From contig NC_068910.1 of the NCBI RefSeq assembly GCF_023091745.1, forward strand, positions 134,247,170 to 134,311,169: 64,000 nucleotides of DNA. The letters run 5' to 3'. Under the pieces are notes generated by a model. It ran no database searches, was not told the origin of the DNA, and saw nothing but the letters and a program-made list of their open reading frames with translations. Shown piece after piece: positions 37,711-49,204 of the stretch (positions are counted from its first letter, which is position 1; each line of letters starts with the position of its first letter). The DNA comes from Budorcas taxicolor (lineage: Eukaryota > Chordata > Mammalia > Artiodactyla > Bovidae). Both the position numbers and the translations under genes were made by a program.

Positions 37711-38434
37711 GGCAGCAAGCCTCTTGTCAGGCTAAGACAAAAAGACATAAATTACTGATACCAGAAATTAAGGTGGGAACATTATTACAGACCGCATGGA
37801 CACTAAAAGAATAATAAAAGAATACTATGAACAACTCTATACCCACAAATTTGATAACCTAGATGAATTGAACCAATTCCTCGGAAGACACAGTCTGTCA
37901 AAACTCACATAAGAAGAAACATACAATCTGAATCTATAGCTATTAAAGAAACTGAATTACTAACCTTCCAAAAAGGAAAGTACCAGGCCCTACACTGGTG
38001 AATTCCATCAAACACTCAAGGAAGAAATTGTACCAGCTCTCTACAATCTCTCCCAGAAGACCAAAGCAGAGTGAATATTCCTAACTCATTCTATGAAACC
38101 AGGGTTACTCTAACATCAAAACAAAGATACTGCAAGAAAACTAGACCAATCTATCTCATGAATATAGATGTAACAATCTTCAACAGTTTACTAGTAAACT
38201 GAATTTTTTAAAGGTATAAAAATAATTATACACCACAACAAAGTGGGATTTCTTCCAGGTATGCAAGGCTGATTCAGCATTAAAAAATTAATTAATGTAA
38301 TTCATCACCATCAACAGGCAGAAAAAGTAAAAGGCTACTGCAATAGACTAGGTAAAAGTCGGTGAGCACATGTATTAGAACACAACTATAAGTAGTTACC
38401 CACTCATTCATATCATGTGCTAACACCTGGGCCA

Positions 38435-38510
38435 TAATGAAAAATAAGACAAAATTCATGCTCTCAAAGAGCCTACTATCTATTAGAGACAAACTGAACA
38501 AGTCCCTACT
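38435..38510 (+). repeat. Possible L2-class fragment
   Basis: ATTCATGCTCTCAAAGAGCC TACTATCTATTAGAGAC resembles the common L2-class 'gagcttacaatctag' block. Short and uncertain. Confidence 0.4.
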
Positions 38511-38749
38511 GCAGGGAGGCAGGCTGATGATGATGAAGCACTGATCAGTTTAAAAAACAGAGAGGGGTTATGATTAAGCGGAATATTACAAGTAGGATAC
38601 GTGAAGGTCCTAAAGCAAAAGAAAAAGCACAGTATATTAGAAGTACAGAAAGGATCTAGGTTTAATATCACATAAAGAATAGAAGAAGATTTTATGACAG
38701 TAGTAGTTTTGCTGATCATCAGGTAAAAATAAAGACACAGAAGGCAAAA

Positions 38750-39427
38750 AAACCACTCAGCTTCTCAGACTCCCTGCCTGCATCCGCACCATGCTCAGGA
38801 AGGCCCTGCTCCTCTGCCTGGTTTGCCCTGGCTGTGACTTATCCCACACTACTCCCAGAATTCACCACTGACCTACAGCCAGCCAGCCACTGAACTACTA
38901 GACTTGATCAGTGACCAAAACACAGAAACAATCACTGACTTGTACTTAAAGAACACACAGACTTTTGCATTGCTTACTGATGTGGAATTAAATACCCTCA
39001 GTACTAAGAAAGAAGTCACTGAGGCCAGAGCTGATTACAATTCACTTCACACAGATAATTTTTGGAGTGAAGATTATGAAGAGGTCATTGCTGGTTGTTC
39101 CAAAGAGCCTGTGACTGAAGCACCAAATGAGCCCTGAACCTTCAGGGGAAGCAACAAGTCCAGCTCACTGTTTTGGTTTGTTACTGTTGCTCTTTTTTTT
39201 TTTTTTTTTCCAGAAAATGTACAACTTTCTAAAAAGATTGTGAGTCTCTGAACAAGCCTACCATTCCATTATAGAAGCTTGAATAACTACAAAGACTGTG
39301 AGACACAGCATGTATCCACTTGGAGATAAGCAGAAACTGTACACAAAAGAAGGGCATCTCATAATATCTTAAGCATGTCCCATTTAATGTGGGCTCAATA
39401 AATGCTCCTTTGAATTGAAAAAAAAAG
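38750..39427 (+). pseudogene. Processed retrocopy of an unidentified mRNA
   Basis: An intronless cDNA-like block with, in order, an ATG at 38791-38793 opening a hydrophobic signal-peptide-like start (MLRKALLLCLV), a frame break with an early stop, a 77-codon open frame at 38904-39137 (acidic, ending in EAPNEP and TGA), a 3'UTR with a T-rich tract, an AATAAA signal at 39397-39402 and an A(9) tail 16 nt later. This organisation is that of a reverse-transcribed mRNA. The parent appears to be a small secreted or membrane acidic protein that I do not recognise. I found no convincing target-site duplication. It is antisense to ZNF148 inside its 26-kb intron. Expression is not implied. Confidence 0.72.
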
Positions 39428-39434
39428 TTACGGG

Positions 39435-39965
39435 TATCTACAAAAGAGTGTCTTAGGTGATGACCTGTGACATCAAGGTTAAACAGGAAAGACTGAAAGG
39501 GTGAAATACTTTTTTAAAATAATGAAAAAATAAAAGAAGGCAGGAATTGCCAACAGTTACAAAATTTGAAGGAAAAATTCTCAAGTATATGATCTTTTTC
39601 TAGCAATGCTCCAGATTCGATCCTTATACTTTTCTTTTCTTCCAATCCTTCTATTCTTTAAGGAGAAATCCAAAAGTTAAAACAAAGTTATCTTTTAAAA
39701 TTAAGCACTTAAAATTTAATGCACAATAATCCTGACAAATAAATGTTATCCAGAAAATATGTTTCTAAAATGTATATAATACAAAAACTTAATTTTGCCT
39801 TATCATCATGATTTTTATCAATATTTGGTATATCTATTTTAGAACACACATTTGAACTATTTATATTCAGATTTTAAACATTCTTTGAAATTTCTCCAAT
39901 GACTGTATCACTCAACAGAAAATTAATTATGTTTCTAACTAAGCTTAGTATCTTATAAAGGAATT
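39435..39965. other. Intron before the start-codon exon's donor, unclassified
   Basis: AT-rich, without a recognised repeat or gene. Confidence 0.4.
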
Positions 39966-39971
39966 ACTTAC

Positions 39972-40304
39972 AGGGACATTAAGTGCATACTGTAGTCCTT
40001 GAGGAAGTCTTTCATGCGTTTCCATCTGCTCTTCATCATTTTTCACTGTCTCCTCATGGACCATGAGTTCATCATGTGGTATCATATCCTGTTGCCTCAT
40101 TTCACTTTCTTGTAACACTTCATCTGCAGCAAGGATCTCCTGGTGAGGCATACTCCGATCTTGAAGCACCGATTCCTGCAGTTCCCCAGACACGGTAGAC
40201 TGGCCAGACACTCCACCCATTACAACCATTGCCCTGGAAGACTGCATTTCGTCTATGCCGCCACATTTAAGAAATAATCCTTCCAGTTTGTCGTCAATGT
40301 TCAT
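39972..40304 (-). CDS. ZNF148: ZNF148 coding exon 1: N-terminal region, residues 1-111
   Basis: An ATG opens a 333-nt coding segment that ends at the strong donor CCT|GTAAGT, phase 0. The protein begins MNIDDKLEGLF and ends in LNVP, which is the N-terminus of the ZNF148/ZBP-89 transcription factor. It is acidic and rich in Glu, Gln and Met, with no membrane segment or signal peptide, as expected for the unstructured N-terminal regulatory region ahead of the zinc fingers. If translation ran past the donor it would hit a stop soon after, so splicing is required. I recall small differences from the human protein (near residues 25, 44 and 76), which is normal orthologue divergence but is from memory. 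The start is supported by the family N-terminus. Confidence 0.95.
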
Positions 40305-40320
40305 GCTTAAGTATAACTGC
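40305..40320 (-). other. ZNF148: 5'UTR part of ZNF148 start-codon exon
   Basis: There are 16 untranslated bases between the acceptor (TTTCTAG on the minus strand, AG at 40321-40322) and the ATG at 40302-40304. The start context has A at -3 and A at +4, so it is adequate but not optimal. Confidence 0.75.
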
Positions 40321-40324
40321 CTAG

Positions 40325-40735
40325 AAAGACCAAGTTTGGCAACAAAGCATAATAAATTAGTTTTGTATGTCTACTTGAATTTTTTAAATTTCAAATTATG
40401 AAAGGTATCCATACTTCAATAAAAATTTTATTCACATAATTCAATATTGCCTCCAATTTAAAAATTACCAGTAAATTTCCAAAAGCTGGTAGAATAAAAC
40501 ACAAATTTTTATTTCTGACATTAAGGCACTAATCTATTTCATTACGAAAAATGAGCATGAAATAAAGCAAACTGGGAGAAAGTATTTGCAACACCAGATG
40601 GCTCCATATCCTTTAATGTATTAAGACATCTTTAAAATTAAAATAAGAAATAACACTAAGAAATAAACTGAGAGAATACTATCAGGTAAATCATAAAGAA
40701 AAATGAGAAACAGTCACTAAATATATGAAATAGTA
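40325..40735. other. Intron upstream of the start-codon exon
   Basis: Contains the acceptor region of the start-codon exon. Otherwise AT-rich and unclassified. Confidence 0.4.
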
Positions 40736-40739
40736 GTCA

Positions 40740-41420
40740 CAGCAGTATCAAAGAAATGAACATTAAAACCGCATTTTATCCCCCAAATTGATAACAACTC
40801 TTAAAAAATACATCCAAGGTTGAGCTCGCAGGGAAAAAAATCTACTGACAGTGGGAGTACTTCAGCTCAACTATTTCCAAAGGTAATTTGGTACACTGTA
40901 TCAAAACCCATAAAAATGCATAGATTCTTTGAACTGGTGACAAATAATACTTTTAGTAAACTATCCTGATGAAATCAGAAATATGCATATAAAGATAGGT
41001 ATGAAAAATCACTACGGCAGTACTTTAATAGTGAAAAACTGGAATTACACTAAGTAGTCAACAAAAAGAAATTGGGTTAAATTATATCCATACATGCATT
41101 TTAAAACTAAAGTAATGGTTGCCCCACTCAATAAATTTACTAAAAATTATTGAATTGTACTCTTAGAATGGGCAAATTTTATTTTATATAAATTATATCT
41201 CAAAGTTTTTCTTAAAAATAGAATCAGAAAAATGGCTATGCTTCTGTGAGGAGACTGTTGATAGGAGGAAGTGGGGTATCTGGGAGCAGACAACATTTTT
41301 TCTTGAGTGGAACGCTGGCTATACAGGTGTGCCCACTTTGTAAAATTTTAAGATGTGTATCTGTGATATGCACACATTTCTGTCAGTTATTATACTTCAA
41401 TAAAAAGTTAAGTCTGTTGA
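40740..41420 (+). repeat. Ancient L1 3' end
   Basis: GCAGTATCAAAGAAATGAAC, TCCTGATGAAATCAGAAATA TGC, ATTGTACTCTTAGAATGGGC and a second end with TTATACTTCAATAAAAAGTT. Two overlapping L1 tails are probably present. Confidence 0.65.
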
Positions 41421-41424
41421 AATT

Positions 41425-42140
41425 TTTTTTTAAATACAGTCAAAAAATATTCTTGAAAAATATTTTAAAATTTTGGGAAACAGCCCAATATATTAAGGGA
41501 AATGTGTATGTAAATATGTGTCTGAATGTACACAGCTTTACTGAAAATGCTAACAATATTACCACTGGGTTGTTTCATACTTGTATTTCTCTCTAATTTG
41601 AACTTCCTATAAAGTAATTTTATTTCTTTTAAATGCTTTAAATTTGTTAAAGTAGAAGAAGAATTTTCATTACTAATATATTCTTAAATAGTTGCCCATG
41701 ATTAAATTTAAGAGGTCATAAGAATTAGACCCTACTAAATAATTACATTATCTTTTTCCCCCATTATTATACGAAAAATAGGCAATATCAATCCTGCTCT
41801 TCTAACTTTGGTTGCTATAAACTCACACTCCATTGTGTTACTCGAGGAACTAGCATAACAATAATCTTGAAATCCAAAGACATTTTACCTTAAAGACTGT
41901 CAAGGCACTGGTATGGCTTGTTTTTTACCAGGCTGTATAAAATAAACACATACATTCACCCAACATGAAAGGACTACAGTTAGTAAATGTATTAAGTATA
42001 AATCAATGAGGTAGTAATGGTTACTACTTTAACCACAGCTTTCAAATGTTAAATTTAAATACACTGCTGAAATCTAAATTAATCTTTCATTTACTAACAC
42101 CATCTAGGGAGAAAACTTTATTTAAATGTACAGCTCAAAA
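41425..42140. other. Intron, unclassified
   Basis: AT-rich, no gene or repeat recognised. Confidence 0.4.
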
Positions 42141-42145
42141 AATGG

Positions 42146-42350
42146 GGTTTTCCAGGTGGCTCAGTGGTAAAGAATCTGTTTGCCACGCAGGAGACTTGGG
42201 TTCAATCCCTGGGTCAGGAAGATCCTCTAGAGAAGGAAACAGCAGCCCACTCCAAAACTCTTGCCTGGGAAATCCCATGAACAGAGGAGCCAGGTGGGCT
42301 ACAGTCCATGGGGTTGCAGAAGAGTCAGATACGACTTAGCAACTCAACAA
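42146..42350 (+). repeat. Bov-tA SINE
   Basis: Full-length: TTTCCAGGTGGCTCAGTGGT to CAGATACGACTTAGCAACTC, then an A/C-rich end. Confidence 0.92.
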
Positions 42351-42354
42351 AAAC

Positions 42355-42970
42355 ACAACAGCTTAAAAACAGCTCACATAAACAGTAACGTAAACAAAAG
42401 AAAAATGTAATTCATACTTGCTGTGTCTTCCCTGGTACCAGTTAGTATCATAAATCCAGAAGACATACTGGATAAAGGAACAAGAATTTAATTTCCCTTT
42501 TTGAAATATTTTAGTAGTCTAAATGACAAATATTCAAAATACATCACCAAATAACTGTCTTCTTCAAATATTCTATTTATCACATTTCTTAGAGAATAAA
42601 CTTTCCTACAACTAATAAACTTAAGTTTCCTAGGGTTAAAATTTGCTTATTTCTTTGGAATTCCTTACCAAACCAATTATATACTTCTAATCTATTTACT
42701 GTTTTCCTAAAGGACTCAAAAGGGACCAATATATACACAAAGCCACCCTTTACTTCTGTGACATCTGCTATTGCCACATACATCATTATTAAAATAAAAA
42801 CACACACTCACACCCCCTGGGAGCTTTTAAAGAATATGGGAGAAGTAAAAAGAAGTAATCATTAAAAGCAGACATTAATAAAAGATATCAGACAAACGAA
42901 CCTAGGACAGACTTTTTTTTTTTTAAGAGTACCAAAAGTTAAAGCTGACTTACTAACCCGCAGCAAGGTC
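42355..42970. other. Intron, unclassified
   Basis: AT-rich. No gene recognised; the minus-strand open frame 42589-42807 has no known motif. Confidence 0.4.
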
Positions 42971-42979
42971 TACATTTCC

Positions 42980-43040
42980 CTAAAGCAGTGGTCCTCATCT
43001 CCAGTGTTTTTTAGAATGTACCTCATCAAATTAAAAAAGT
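42980..43040. mobile_element. MER5-like hAT fragment
   Basis: TAAAGCAGTGGTCCTCATCT CCAGTGTT and GAATGTACCTCATC resemble the terminal part of MER5-type elements, cut off at the SINE insertion site. Confidence 0.45.
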
Positions 43041-43058
43041 TTAGTATATCCTAATATA

Positions 43059-43276
43059 CGGTGGTGGTAGTGTAGTTGCTAAGTCGTGCCTGAGTCTTGC
43101 AACCCCCCACCAGGCTCCTCTGTCCATAGGATTCTTCAGGCAAGAATATGGGAGCGGCTTGCCATTTCCTTCCATTTCCATCCCATTTTCAAGGGATGTT
43201 CCCAACCCAGGAATCAAACCTGGGTCTCCTGCATTGCAGGCAGATTCTTTTACCAACTGAGCTATGAAGGAAGCCC
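43059..43276 (-). repeat. Bov-tA SINE
   Basis: Minus orientation from GGTGGTGGTAGTGTAGTTGC to TGAGCTATGAAGGAAGCCC. Perfect 12-bp target duplication TATCCTAATATA at 43047-43058 and 43277-43288. It has lost about 20 bp of the body near CAACCCCCCACC. Confidence 0.94.
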
Positions 43277-43829
43277 TATCCTAATATATGCGTAGTGCTT
43301 ACAACTTTACTCCTATAACAGTATGTTAACATATAATAAACCTAGGAAAACAAACATAAAAATTTAATTTTTACAAAACTAATCTTATCCCTAACATCAG
43401 GCTGGAACAGTAAGTATTGAAGAAGTCAAAATACTTTGGAGGTAGAGAATATTTGGGGGAAGATAAGTATGCAAAAAAAAAAAGTGCCAGAATGAGGCAT
43501 CTGAAACAGGGAGACACCACAACTCAGTAAGGAAGTAGTAAATGGAATGGGAAGTGGAAACACTGTAAATAAAGGGCAAACTTGACCTCTATGAAAATTT
43601 TCTTGAAAACAGTCCATATAGACAGAAAAAGGAATTGATCTTCCTTTTTCACATTTGGTTTCTTATTCCTCTAACCCCAAATTAACCTATGTATTTCAAG
43701 TTACTGGCTAGCCTAGAAACTGTTTCTGAGACAATTTCCCTGAAATACCAGAAAATATTAAGATATCAACACAGACTTCAATATCAAGGAACACTGCTCT
43801 GACAGTTTTAAAGTTAGCTTTGGAAATAT

Positions 43830-44200
43830 CTACCAAATGTTGACCACTGACACAACAATCTCATTGCTAGGAGTATATATAATCCTATGTATGTGCTTAG
43901 TCATAAAAATTAACCAAAGATTTATGTACAAGGATGTGACCTTTTAATGGAAAAGGACTGGACACGGCCTAAGCATCCTCTAATGGAAAACCTGTTTAAC
44001 TATGATTCATCCACACAGTGGAATACACATTAGCCATTAAAATGAATGAGGCAGCCATATGTGCTGGGTAAAAAGTTCTCCAAGATACATGGGGGGAAAA
44101 ATCAAAAAGATATACAGACAAATAAGTGAGCCATACTTGTATCACATATCTTAACCAGTGTTGGGGCAGAGAAAGCTGGACAGGAAATAAACAAGGCTCT
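43830..44200 (+). repeat. Old L1 3' fragment
   Basis: ACAACAATCTCATTGCTAGG, AAAGATTTATGTACAAGGAT, CACACAGTGGAATACACATT AGCC: an old L1 3' region without an open frame. Confidence 0.65.
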
Positions 44201-44204
44201 CAAA

Positions 44205-45730
44205 CAAAGTTAATTTCACTAAGCCTATGGTAAAAGGGAAATGGACAAAGTTACCCTAAGAAAAATGATCAGGAAAAGTATGTTTTTTACTGTCCTTGAA
44301 GCTCTCACCAACCTTAAATTTCTCCCTTACACCTCCTATATGACATCAGTCAAAGCTCCCATGTGCTTCACTTCACTGCACATTCAAAAACCCAAACCCT
44401 GCAAAAGACTCCATGCGTGCTCAAAAGTTAACACAGGCTACTTTCCCTCTATTTCAGTATTTTCAGGAAGATTCAGTCAAGTACAAAGAAATGAAACTGA
44501 TGTTATCTATCCACACTAAAATGTGAATATTTAAGTGTCTCTTTCTGCTAAATCTTCAAAAGCCAACTGTTTTTTGACCCAAATGTCTATATTACACAGC
44601 AGAGAGAAAGAAAGAATGCTTAAGTCATGTCTCTTACAAGAAAGGCTGCTCTGGAAGAAACAAAGAAATAACTAATCTACATTCCCAGGAGCCTCTGTCA
44701 AACAGGGGGAAAGAATGACTAGATGGAGTAATAAGCTCTAAGCCACCCTTAGCTCCTTATAACGATGCATTATTTTGTTTGTGAAGGAAGTTTGGGTAGC
44801 TGACAAAGAATATAAAATCACAGAGCTATTAAGATCCAAGACAGGATGGATAATGATGTTCTAGAAATAACTCAGCTAACTAAAGGTAAAATGGCACTCC
44901 TTCTGGAGTTACCTAGAACACAGATTACTAAAAACCAGAACTTAGGAAGACAGAAGGAAGGAAGGGGCCTACCTCGGGCTAATTTCTCCCTCCAACAGAT
45001 TATTTCAAACACTGTATTCTTTTCCTCCTTCCAAGTTTAATCCTTCCATCTCCATCCCTCTGCCAGAGAAGCTAGAAGGTATACATAATAACAGGGATAC
45101 TGAAGGGATCACAATTCAGCTTTCTGCTCCATTCACACACCCACACACACCCTCACTATCCTTCAGTATTGAAAAATGTTTGGTTCAGTCATATAAAATT
45201 AATCCAAGTTACAGCCAATTAAGTAATCCGAAACATGTAAGCCTAACAGCAGTGCAGTACTTAAAAAGAGAATATAAATTATAAGCCATCACTTTCTCCA
45301 GTCTTCCAGAAGAGACAGTTGACCCTTCTTGTCACCTTATAATTTAATGCTTCTTTCTAATCAACTGTGTGCAAGCAAATAGAAACTAAGCTTTATAATA
45401 ATAGATTTGTATAAGTTGAAATAGAGTATATAAGCTTTGAGTTAGGGCTTTTAATAAGGAGTCAAACACATGGGCTTTAATATAAGCATTTGAGACAAGT
45501 ATTTTCTCAGTCTGGGCTTGTTTTCAGAGGACAAAGTTAACAGAAGCATAATATATAAACAAGTTGGGCCTTATTACTCATTTTTAATCAATTATACAAG
45601 GCACTTAAAATGCTTACTGAGCTTTTTTATGGGAATTCTATGCAATGAATGAAGAAAATGTCTCTCCAAATTTATTAATAGGTTTGAGGCTAACTTACAA
45701 AATTCAGAGATTAGTATAACCTGGAGAAGA
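44205..45730. other. Intron, unclassified
   Basis: About 1.5 kb with no recognisable gene. Open frames at 44241-44519 and 44846-45040 lack known motifs. The block 44241-44450 resembles no family I can name. Confidence 0.4.
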
Positions 45731-45734
45731 AAGA

Positions 45735-45935
45735 AAATTAACATGTGCTGAGGATCTAAATATGCTGGGCACACTGGTGTGTTATGTTCCTTCACTTAAT
45801 GTTTACAGTAACACTCAAGACAGTAACAGTATATGCCCATTTAACAGATGCAGAAACTGGAGTTCACCCACAGTTACACAGCTAGGAGGTAAACGGGGAT
45901 TTGAAGACACACTTACTCGGTTCAATGCACATTTT
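45735..45935 (+). repeat. MIR SINE
   Basis: TGCTGAGGATCTAAATATGC TGGGCAC, CATTTAACAGATGCAGAAAC TGGAG, and ACACAGCTAGGAGGTAAACG follow MIR order. Confidence 0.82.
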
Positions 45936-45939
45936 ATTT

Positions 45940-48400
45940 ACCATATCATACTACCTCCTGTCTTGAAAAGGCCCTGGACACTAAGCGCTCGCTGAACTCA
46001 TTCTCTTCTCACCCACCCACTGAGGCCATCCTGTCACCGCTGCTTGGCTTGATAAATCAATCCAACTCCCCATAGCTGGCTACTCCCATCTCATGGCTAC
46101 CATGGGAGAATTCTATGTGACACAGAATCCCTTTTCTCCTTGATCAGGGGTGGACACTTTCCACAATTCCTGAGGCACTTCTGCCTCAGTGCATTTCTCC
46201 TTCATTCTTTTTTTCATGGATTTATACACCCTCTTAATCCTTCCACTCTTTCTTCAAACCTTTACCAAGTTATTTTAGGAAAATCTCTCTTTCTCTCTTT
46301 CCTTTCCCATATTCACTCAGAAATTTTAAAAACAATCCTAAATATGGCTGATAAATGTAGGAGCTATACCAAAGATACACCTATATCAAGAATAAAAGGG
46401 CTATATGTTTTAAACTGAAAACAGATTTGAAGATTTGTGCAATAATCTTCTCAAATTCTTGAACGCATCTAATTTCTCCTTCAGAATACAGGTGAATATT
46501 CATCTGCCATTTTATCACCTTTAATTAAATCTGTACTCAACCATGAAAGAAACATTTCTCACTTAAAGATACTGCTTTTGTGTTTCTTTCACTGAGTTTG
46601 GCTGTAATATTATTTTCCATTAACATTTACTGAATAATATAAAACATTAAATGAGTCATTATAGTGGGCGAACCTAAATATCATTCTTTTCTAAAAAAAC
46701 AAAAGAGTAATTTCCAACTCCAAATATTCTCCCAAATTAAAAATACCCTGCTTTTGTACCAAAACTCAATCACTTGTAGGCGAAACAGAAGTACTTAAAG
46801 GAATCTGAAACAGATTATTTTAAAAAAGCTAGATTTCACAAATTACTTCTGATTCAAAGTATTTTTCAACAAACTCATCTGAAGGATGCTAATTAATTTG
46901 GATAGTAGTATTTCTAACCTATGTAGGATTAAGTAAGAAATTATGCCTTACAAACATCAGCATTACAAATACAAATATCAATGAGCCTTAAGATCAAATT
47001 GGTACTACAAAGTAACAAAGAAACCCTTGATAAAAACGGATTTAATAATCTGCCAATTGTCACTCCTAAATTTTCTATTCCTTCTCATCCTTCAAAATGT
47101 TGACCTAAGCAAAAACTGCTTCATCTCTAATTTAAAAACAAGATCTACCTCTTATCTAGGGATATTTTATCTCCAGAAACCCCTTCAGATTACCTTTGTA
47201 TAACGACCACCTTGCATCTACAAAGCTTATCTTGTAAACTATGCCCCCGATTTTTAAATTGATACTATTCAAAACATCCTAATAGGAGGATCATTTATAA
47301 TAATCACAGCTAAACAAAATGGCCTTTCTTATCAGTGCCAGTGAGAATAAAAGATGTCTACTAAAAGAATTTACAGAGTAAGATAAATCACCTTATACAA
47401 CATGACAACTAAATAAAAACCTATGATCATTTTCTAACCACAGAAAATTAATTTATAAATATTTAAGCCAAAGTTAACAGGCATCTCCATATATCTGATG
47501 CTCTGCTAAAATAAAGCAGAATCTAAGCATATTCTCCATTTCAAATACTGTCGCCAGCCTTCTAATTCAACATAACAATAAGAAATTGGTGCTATTCGGA
47601 AATACCAAACATCAAACTTATGTCAACTGTTGGTTGAGAAATAGCTACATTTAAAAGGGAGAGGGAAAGGGTAAAAACGAACCAAGCAAAACAGAATCCT
47701 ACATTCTGCTTAATCTAGTTGTTCATTCACTTCACTTTATGCCAATACCCAAAATTCAAACATTAATATTAATTAATCTTGAGGAAACTATAAATTTCCT
47801 AGCCTTGTATACTAAAAGGAATATAAAAAATACTTCCTAAACTTCCCTGTACACAAGTTTACCTAGTCCAAACACTAAACACCTAAGTGATTTTTAACAT
47901 GTACTATATGATAACAAAGACTCATTCCAGAACAGAGAAGTGTTAACTATCCAAATCAACACTTTTTAAACACTGGACAAATGTTCTCACTTATCAGTAC
48001 AAACCTTATTTGTGAAGTACAATAAAAGTAAAAATGTATTCGTCACCTTCAATGCCAAAAACACCTACAATGTCTTACAACCGTTTACTAAAAGCTAAAT
48101 CAAGAGGCCTGATATAAATACAAGTATACTAATTTATCAAAACTTATCTTAAATCTCAGAAAAAGGTAACAAGGCTAATACATGTTGATGTTGACATAAA
48201 ATATGATGGAAAACTGACAACTAATTTCCAACCCTTTAATAAATTCTCTTACAGAAGCATACTGATACATGTTTAAATAAAATATTTAAATGGCATAAGA
48301 ATCACAAAATGTAATCACAATGAAATACTTTTCATCTAAAAAAACAAGTATATAATGTCTCTGGGAATAAGTTGTTCTGATGAGATCTGAACATTTAGAA
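45940..48400. other. Repeat-poor intron block
   Basis: About 2.4 kb of the first coding intron with no SINE, LINE or LTR I can identify, unlike its surroundings. Low CpG, AT-rich, no splice-flanked open frame that I trust. Confidence 0.45.
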
Positions 48401-48409
48401 TAACAGACT

Positions 48410-48500
48410 TTTTAGAGTTAGAAGGAACCAGTTATACATCATGTAGCTTTATGTGTAGCTAAAAGATCATCTCACCCGAGGCCCTCATCCTTGCCTTAAG
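48410..48500 (+). repeat. Possible MIR3/L2-class fragment
   Basis: GACTTTTTAGAGTTAGAAGG AACC and GATCATCTCACCCGAGGCCC resemble the common mammalian block 'attttagaattggaagggac'. Diverged. Confidence 0.45.
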
Positions 48501-48799
48501 AGTCTAAAAATATTAAATAAATCATGTCAATCTAATGGCAGTGAAACAAAATTAGGAATTATTTCAAATCAATTTTAACTTTTAAGACCTTATTCCATCT
48601 TATGATATCAAAATTAGCAGTACTTAATCAAAGAACTATGATGACTATTCACAAAACTAAAATTGCCTCAAAACTCAAGTAAGAACAATTTCCCACGTAT
48701 TATCACAGGCCAAGAGTTAAAACGTCTTAGATGATAAAAATTATATTTTAATTTTAGAGCAACTAGATAAATAGAAAGTAAATCTGACAAATCTTAACC

Positions 48800-49200
48800 T
48801 AAGACAACTAGCTGACCCCTAGATGCTGTTCTCTCCTTCTTGCCCAAAAACAAAACATTAAGTGAGACACTTATGACCTAGATCCTAGATAAGACTCGTT
48901 TTCCAGCCTTCCTTGCAGCTGGCTGTGGTCATGTGACAGTTATAGTCAATGGGATATGAATAGAAATGTTATACATAACTCTCCTAAAGGAAAAAGGAAT
49001 GTTCTTCCCTTTTCTTTCTTTCTGTTGGCAGGCATGATGGCACCTTCTTGGACCATAAGACGGCGCATATTAAGAACAGCAAAGCAAGACAAAGACCTAG
49101 GCCATGATGATTCTGGAGCTTCCAGACAATCCTGAATTTGTTTATATGGACTTTTCAAATAAACATAAATATATTTCTACCATTTTAAGCACCTGTTAGA
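48800..49200 (+). repeat. Ancient interspersed repeat, LTR-like
   Basis: CCTTCCTTGCAGCTGGCTGT GGTCATGTGAC, GTCAATGGGATATGAATAGA AATG, TTCTTGGACCATAAGACGGC, and AAATAAACATAAATATATTT CTACC with CATTTTAAGCACCTGTTA form a repeated family in mammals. I recognise the pattern but not the exact family name. Confidence 0.5.
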
Positions 49201-49204
49201 GTTG

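Larger units (their letters stand above)
36730..38335 (+). repeat. L1 ORF2 fragments, broken by Bov-tA and CHR SINEs
   Basis: L1 ORF2 DNA: ATCAAAATTTGTGGAACACT before the SINE at 37093, TAAAGGAGAAATCAATGAAA TTGAAAAC after it, and GAACAACTCTATACCCACAA ATTTGATAACC, then ATTCCATCAAACACTCAAGG AAG. Another old L1 3'UTR piece lies at 37440-37595. No intact frame. Confidence 0.82.
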
